Shown here: positions 5,981-6,321 of the stretch, piece after piece | How positions within the stretch are numbered: the first letter of the stretch is position 1 | Layout of the letters: each line of letters starts with the position of its first letter | Source: Nocardia sp. | GTDB lineage: Bacteria; Actinomycetota; Actinomycetes; Mycobacteriales; Mycobacteriaceae | Assembly (NCBI GenBank): GCA_013361595.1 | Contig: JABFXT010000377.1 | Span: forward strand, 1-6,321 | Reading direction: 5' to 3' | Length of the DNA stretch: 6,321 bases | Notes under the pieces: generated by a model | Told to the model about the DNA's origin: nothing | Seen by the model: the letters and a program-made list of their open reading frames with translations, nothing else | The model's database searches: none | Program-made: the position numbers and the translations under genes

Positions 5981-6046
5981 CTACGCGGGTTCTGTGGCCG
6001 GCCCGGCGGGCGGTCCCGGCGAACGCTCAGTACTGACATGGCACAC
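5981..6046 (-). CDS. Small upstream ORF in frame with the merR-type gene (leader peptide or broken N-terminal extension)
   Basis: A GTG at 6044-6046 is preceded by AAGGAG (6053-6058) at an ideal 6-nt spacing, the best ribosome-binding site in this region. It opens a 21-residue frame rich in Pro, Ala and Gly and ending at a TAG (5981-5983), 18 nt before the merR ATG and in the same reading frame. It could be a regulatory upstream ORF coupling translation to merR, or the start of a longer MerR protein cut by a nonsense change. Its third-codon-position GC (14 of 21) is modest for this genome, which argues against long-standing coding use. The signal is seen in the sequence; translation is not shown. 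Confidence 0.35.
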   Translation of the reverse strand: MCHVSTERSPGPPAGPATEPA

Positions 6047-6105
6047 GACGGTCTCCTTCGTTCCCGATCTCCACACCGTTGCCGATCGCCACCGTTCCCG
6101 GGCGC

Positions 6106-6117
6106 GCTCGGCCGAGC
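6106..6117. repeat. Perfect 12-bp palindrome upstream of the merR-type gene
   Basis: GCTCGGCCGAGC is its own reverse complement, in the merR leader or upstream region. It is a possible protein-binding dyad, but GC-only palindromes of this length arise readily in such DNA. Confidence 0.25.
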
Positions 6118-6155
6118 TGAAATGTCCGTCGACAGGTCTTCACCTTACGCGCAGA

Positions 6156-6178
6156 GCGATGCAAAATCGACGCATCGC
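6156..6178. promoter_or_regulatory. Inverted repeat GCGATGC-N9-GCATCGC, candidate MerR operator
   Basis: The 7-bp arms (6156-6162 and 6172-6178) are perfect, with a 9-nt AT-rich centre. GCAAAAT also occurs directly repeated at 6161-6167 and 6179-6185, 18 bp apart. On the minus strand a -10-like TAAGGT (6142-6147) lies just downstream, so the dyad occupies the -35 region of a possible merR promoter. CarH-type repressors are known to bind over the -35 region. No good -35 hexamer is present and the implied leader is long (about 170 nt), so the promoter part is weak. Confidence 0.4.
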
Positions 6179-6186
6179 GCAAAATT

Positions 6187-6203
6187 CCGACCCCGGTGGT
6201 CGG
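6187..6203. repeat. Dyad CCGACC-N5-GGTCGG (copy 1)
   Basis: Perfect 6-bp arms around the 5-nt centre CCGGT. The same design recurs at 6213-6229. It is either an operator half of a tandem pair or one of two stem-loops that would end transcription running out of the neighbouring insertion sequence. Confidence 0.45.
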
Positions 6204-6212
6204 TTCTCCTCG

Positions 6213-6229
6213 CCGACCGAGTTGATCGG
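6213..6229. repeat. Dyad CCGACC-N5-GATCGG (copy 2)
   Basis: Arms CCGACC and GATCGG (one mismatch from perfect symmetry) around GAGTT, with 17 bp total length as in copy 1. It starts 26 bp after copy 1 and ends 7 bp before the CTAG next to the insertion-sequence end. Confidence 0.45.
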
Positions 6230-6236
6230 CCGGTGA

Positions 6237-6321
6237 CTAGGTCCTGTCCTGTAATTCATCGCAACCAGAGCACGATCGCAGCGATGGTGAGTTCTGCCTG
6301 GTAGTAAGCGGCGCGTTTGGC
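6237..6321 (-). mobile_element. Terminal end of an insertion sequence (IS5-like), cut by the window edge
   Basis: A transposase C-terminus runs in from the right edge and stops at 6256. Beyond the stop, GTCCTGTCCTGTAATT (6241-6256) has the look of an IS terminal inverted repeat, and it abuts CTAG (6237-6240), which fits the YTAR target preferred by IS5-group elements. The exact boundary cannot be set without the other end and the second copy of the target site. Confidence 0.6.
6256..6321 (-). CDS. Transposase, C-terminal 21 residues (partial)
   Basis: Open from the right edge and ending in TGA at 6256-6258. The visible residues read AKRAAYYQ, then AELTIAAIVLWLR: a hydrophobic helix with a W-L-R end, as seen at the C-termini of IS5-type DDE transposases of actinobacteria. 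The catalytic residues lie outside the window, so activity cannot be judged. The family call rests on a short tail remembered from similar proteins and on the adjoining IS-like end. Confidence 0.6.
   Translation of the reverse strand, partial: AKRAAYYQAELTIAAIVLWLR

Noticed and set aside
5414..6304. A plus-strand frame of 296 codons opposite the merR-type gene and running into the IS end
   Set aside because: It crosses the IS boundary, lacks recognisable motifs and has no convincing start signals.

Overview
The window is GC-rich, with short intergenic gaps, GTG starts, promoter-like hexamers placed for leaderless transcripts, and protein families abundant in mycolic-acid actinobacteria (a KshA-type Rieske oxygenase, a large 'dihydrodipicolinate reductase-like' Rossmann protein, many one-component regulators). 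I infer an actinobacterium, plausibly Nocardia or a close relative. The genus is a guess from style and gene content, not from a marker gene.

Left part (36-3030): two genes on the minus strand form a translationally coupled pair, a Rieske [2Fe-2S] mononuclear-iron oxygenase followed by a 2,4-diaminopentanoate dehydrogenase/DapB-N-like NAD(P) oxidoreductase. They are transcribed away from a TetR-type regulator on the plus strand. The 173-bp gap between them holds an inverted repeat lying over a plausible promoter for the oxygenase operon, next to a plausible leaderless promoter for the regulator. This looks like a small substrate-inducible oxidative module. The substrate is unknown, and no ferredoxin or ferredoxin reductase partner is present in the window.

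Middle part (3115-4904): an NmrA-like atypical short-chain dehydrogenase (minus) is divergent from a LysR-type regulator (plus), with 68 bp between the preferred starts. This is the usual arrangement of a LysR regulator and its target. The TetR and NmrA genes converge over a GC-rich hairpin.

Right part (5048-6321): a MerR-type regulator (minus) has a C-terminal region resembling a cobalamin-binding domain of the CarH/LitR kind, but with altered B12-contact motifs. Upstream of it lies a 274-bp non-coding stretch holding a small in-frame upstream ORF with a good ribosome-binding site and a stop just before the merR start, plus four dyad-symmetric sequences. Two of these are copies of one 17-bp design, CCGACC-N5-G(G/A)TCGG, spaced 26 bp apart. 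The window ends inside an insertion sequence whose transposase C-terminus reads in from the right edge.

I see no phage, CRISPR, tRNA or rRNA features, and no clear evidence of a wholly new system. The best leads are the oxygenase/dehydrogenase pair with its operator, the altered B12 motifs of the MerR protein, and the tandem dyads with the upstream ORF in the merR-IS interval.
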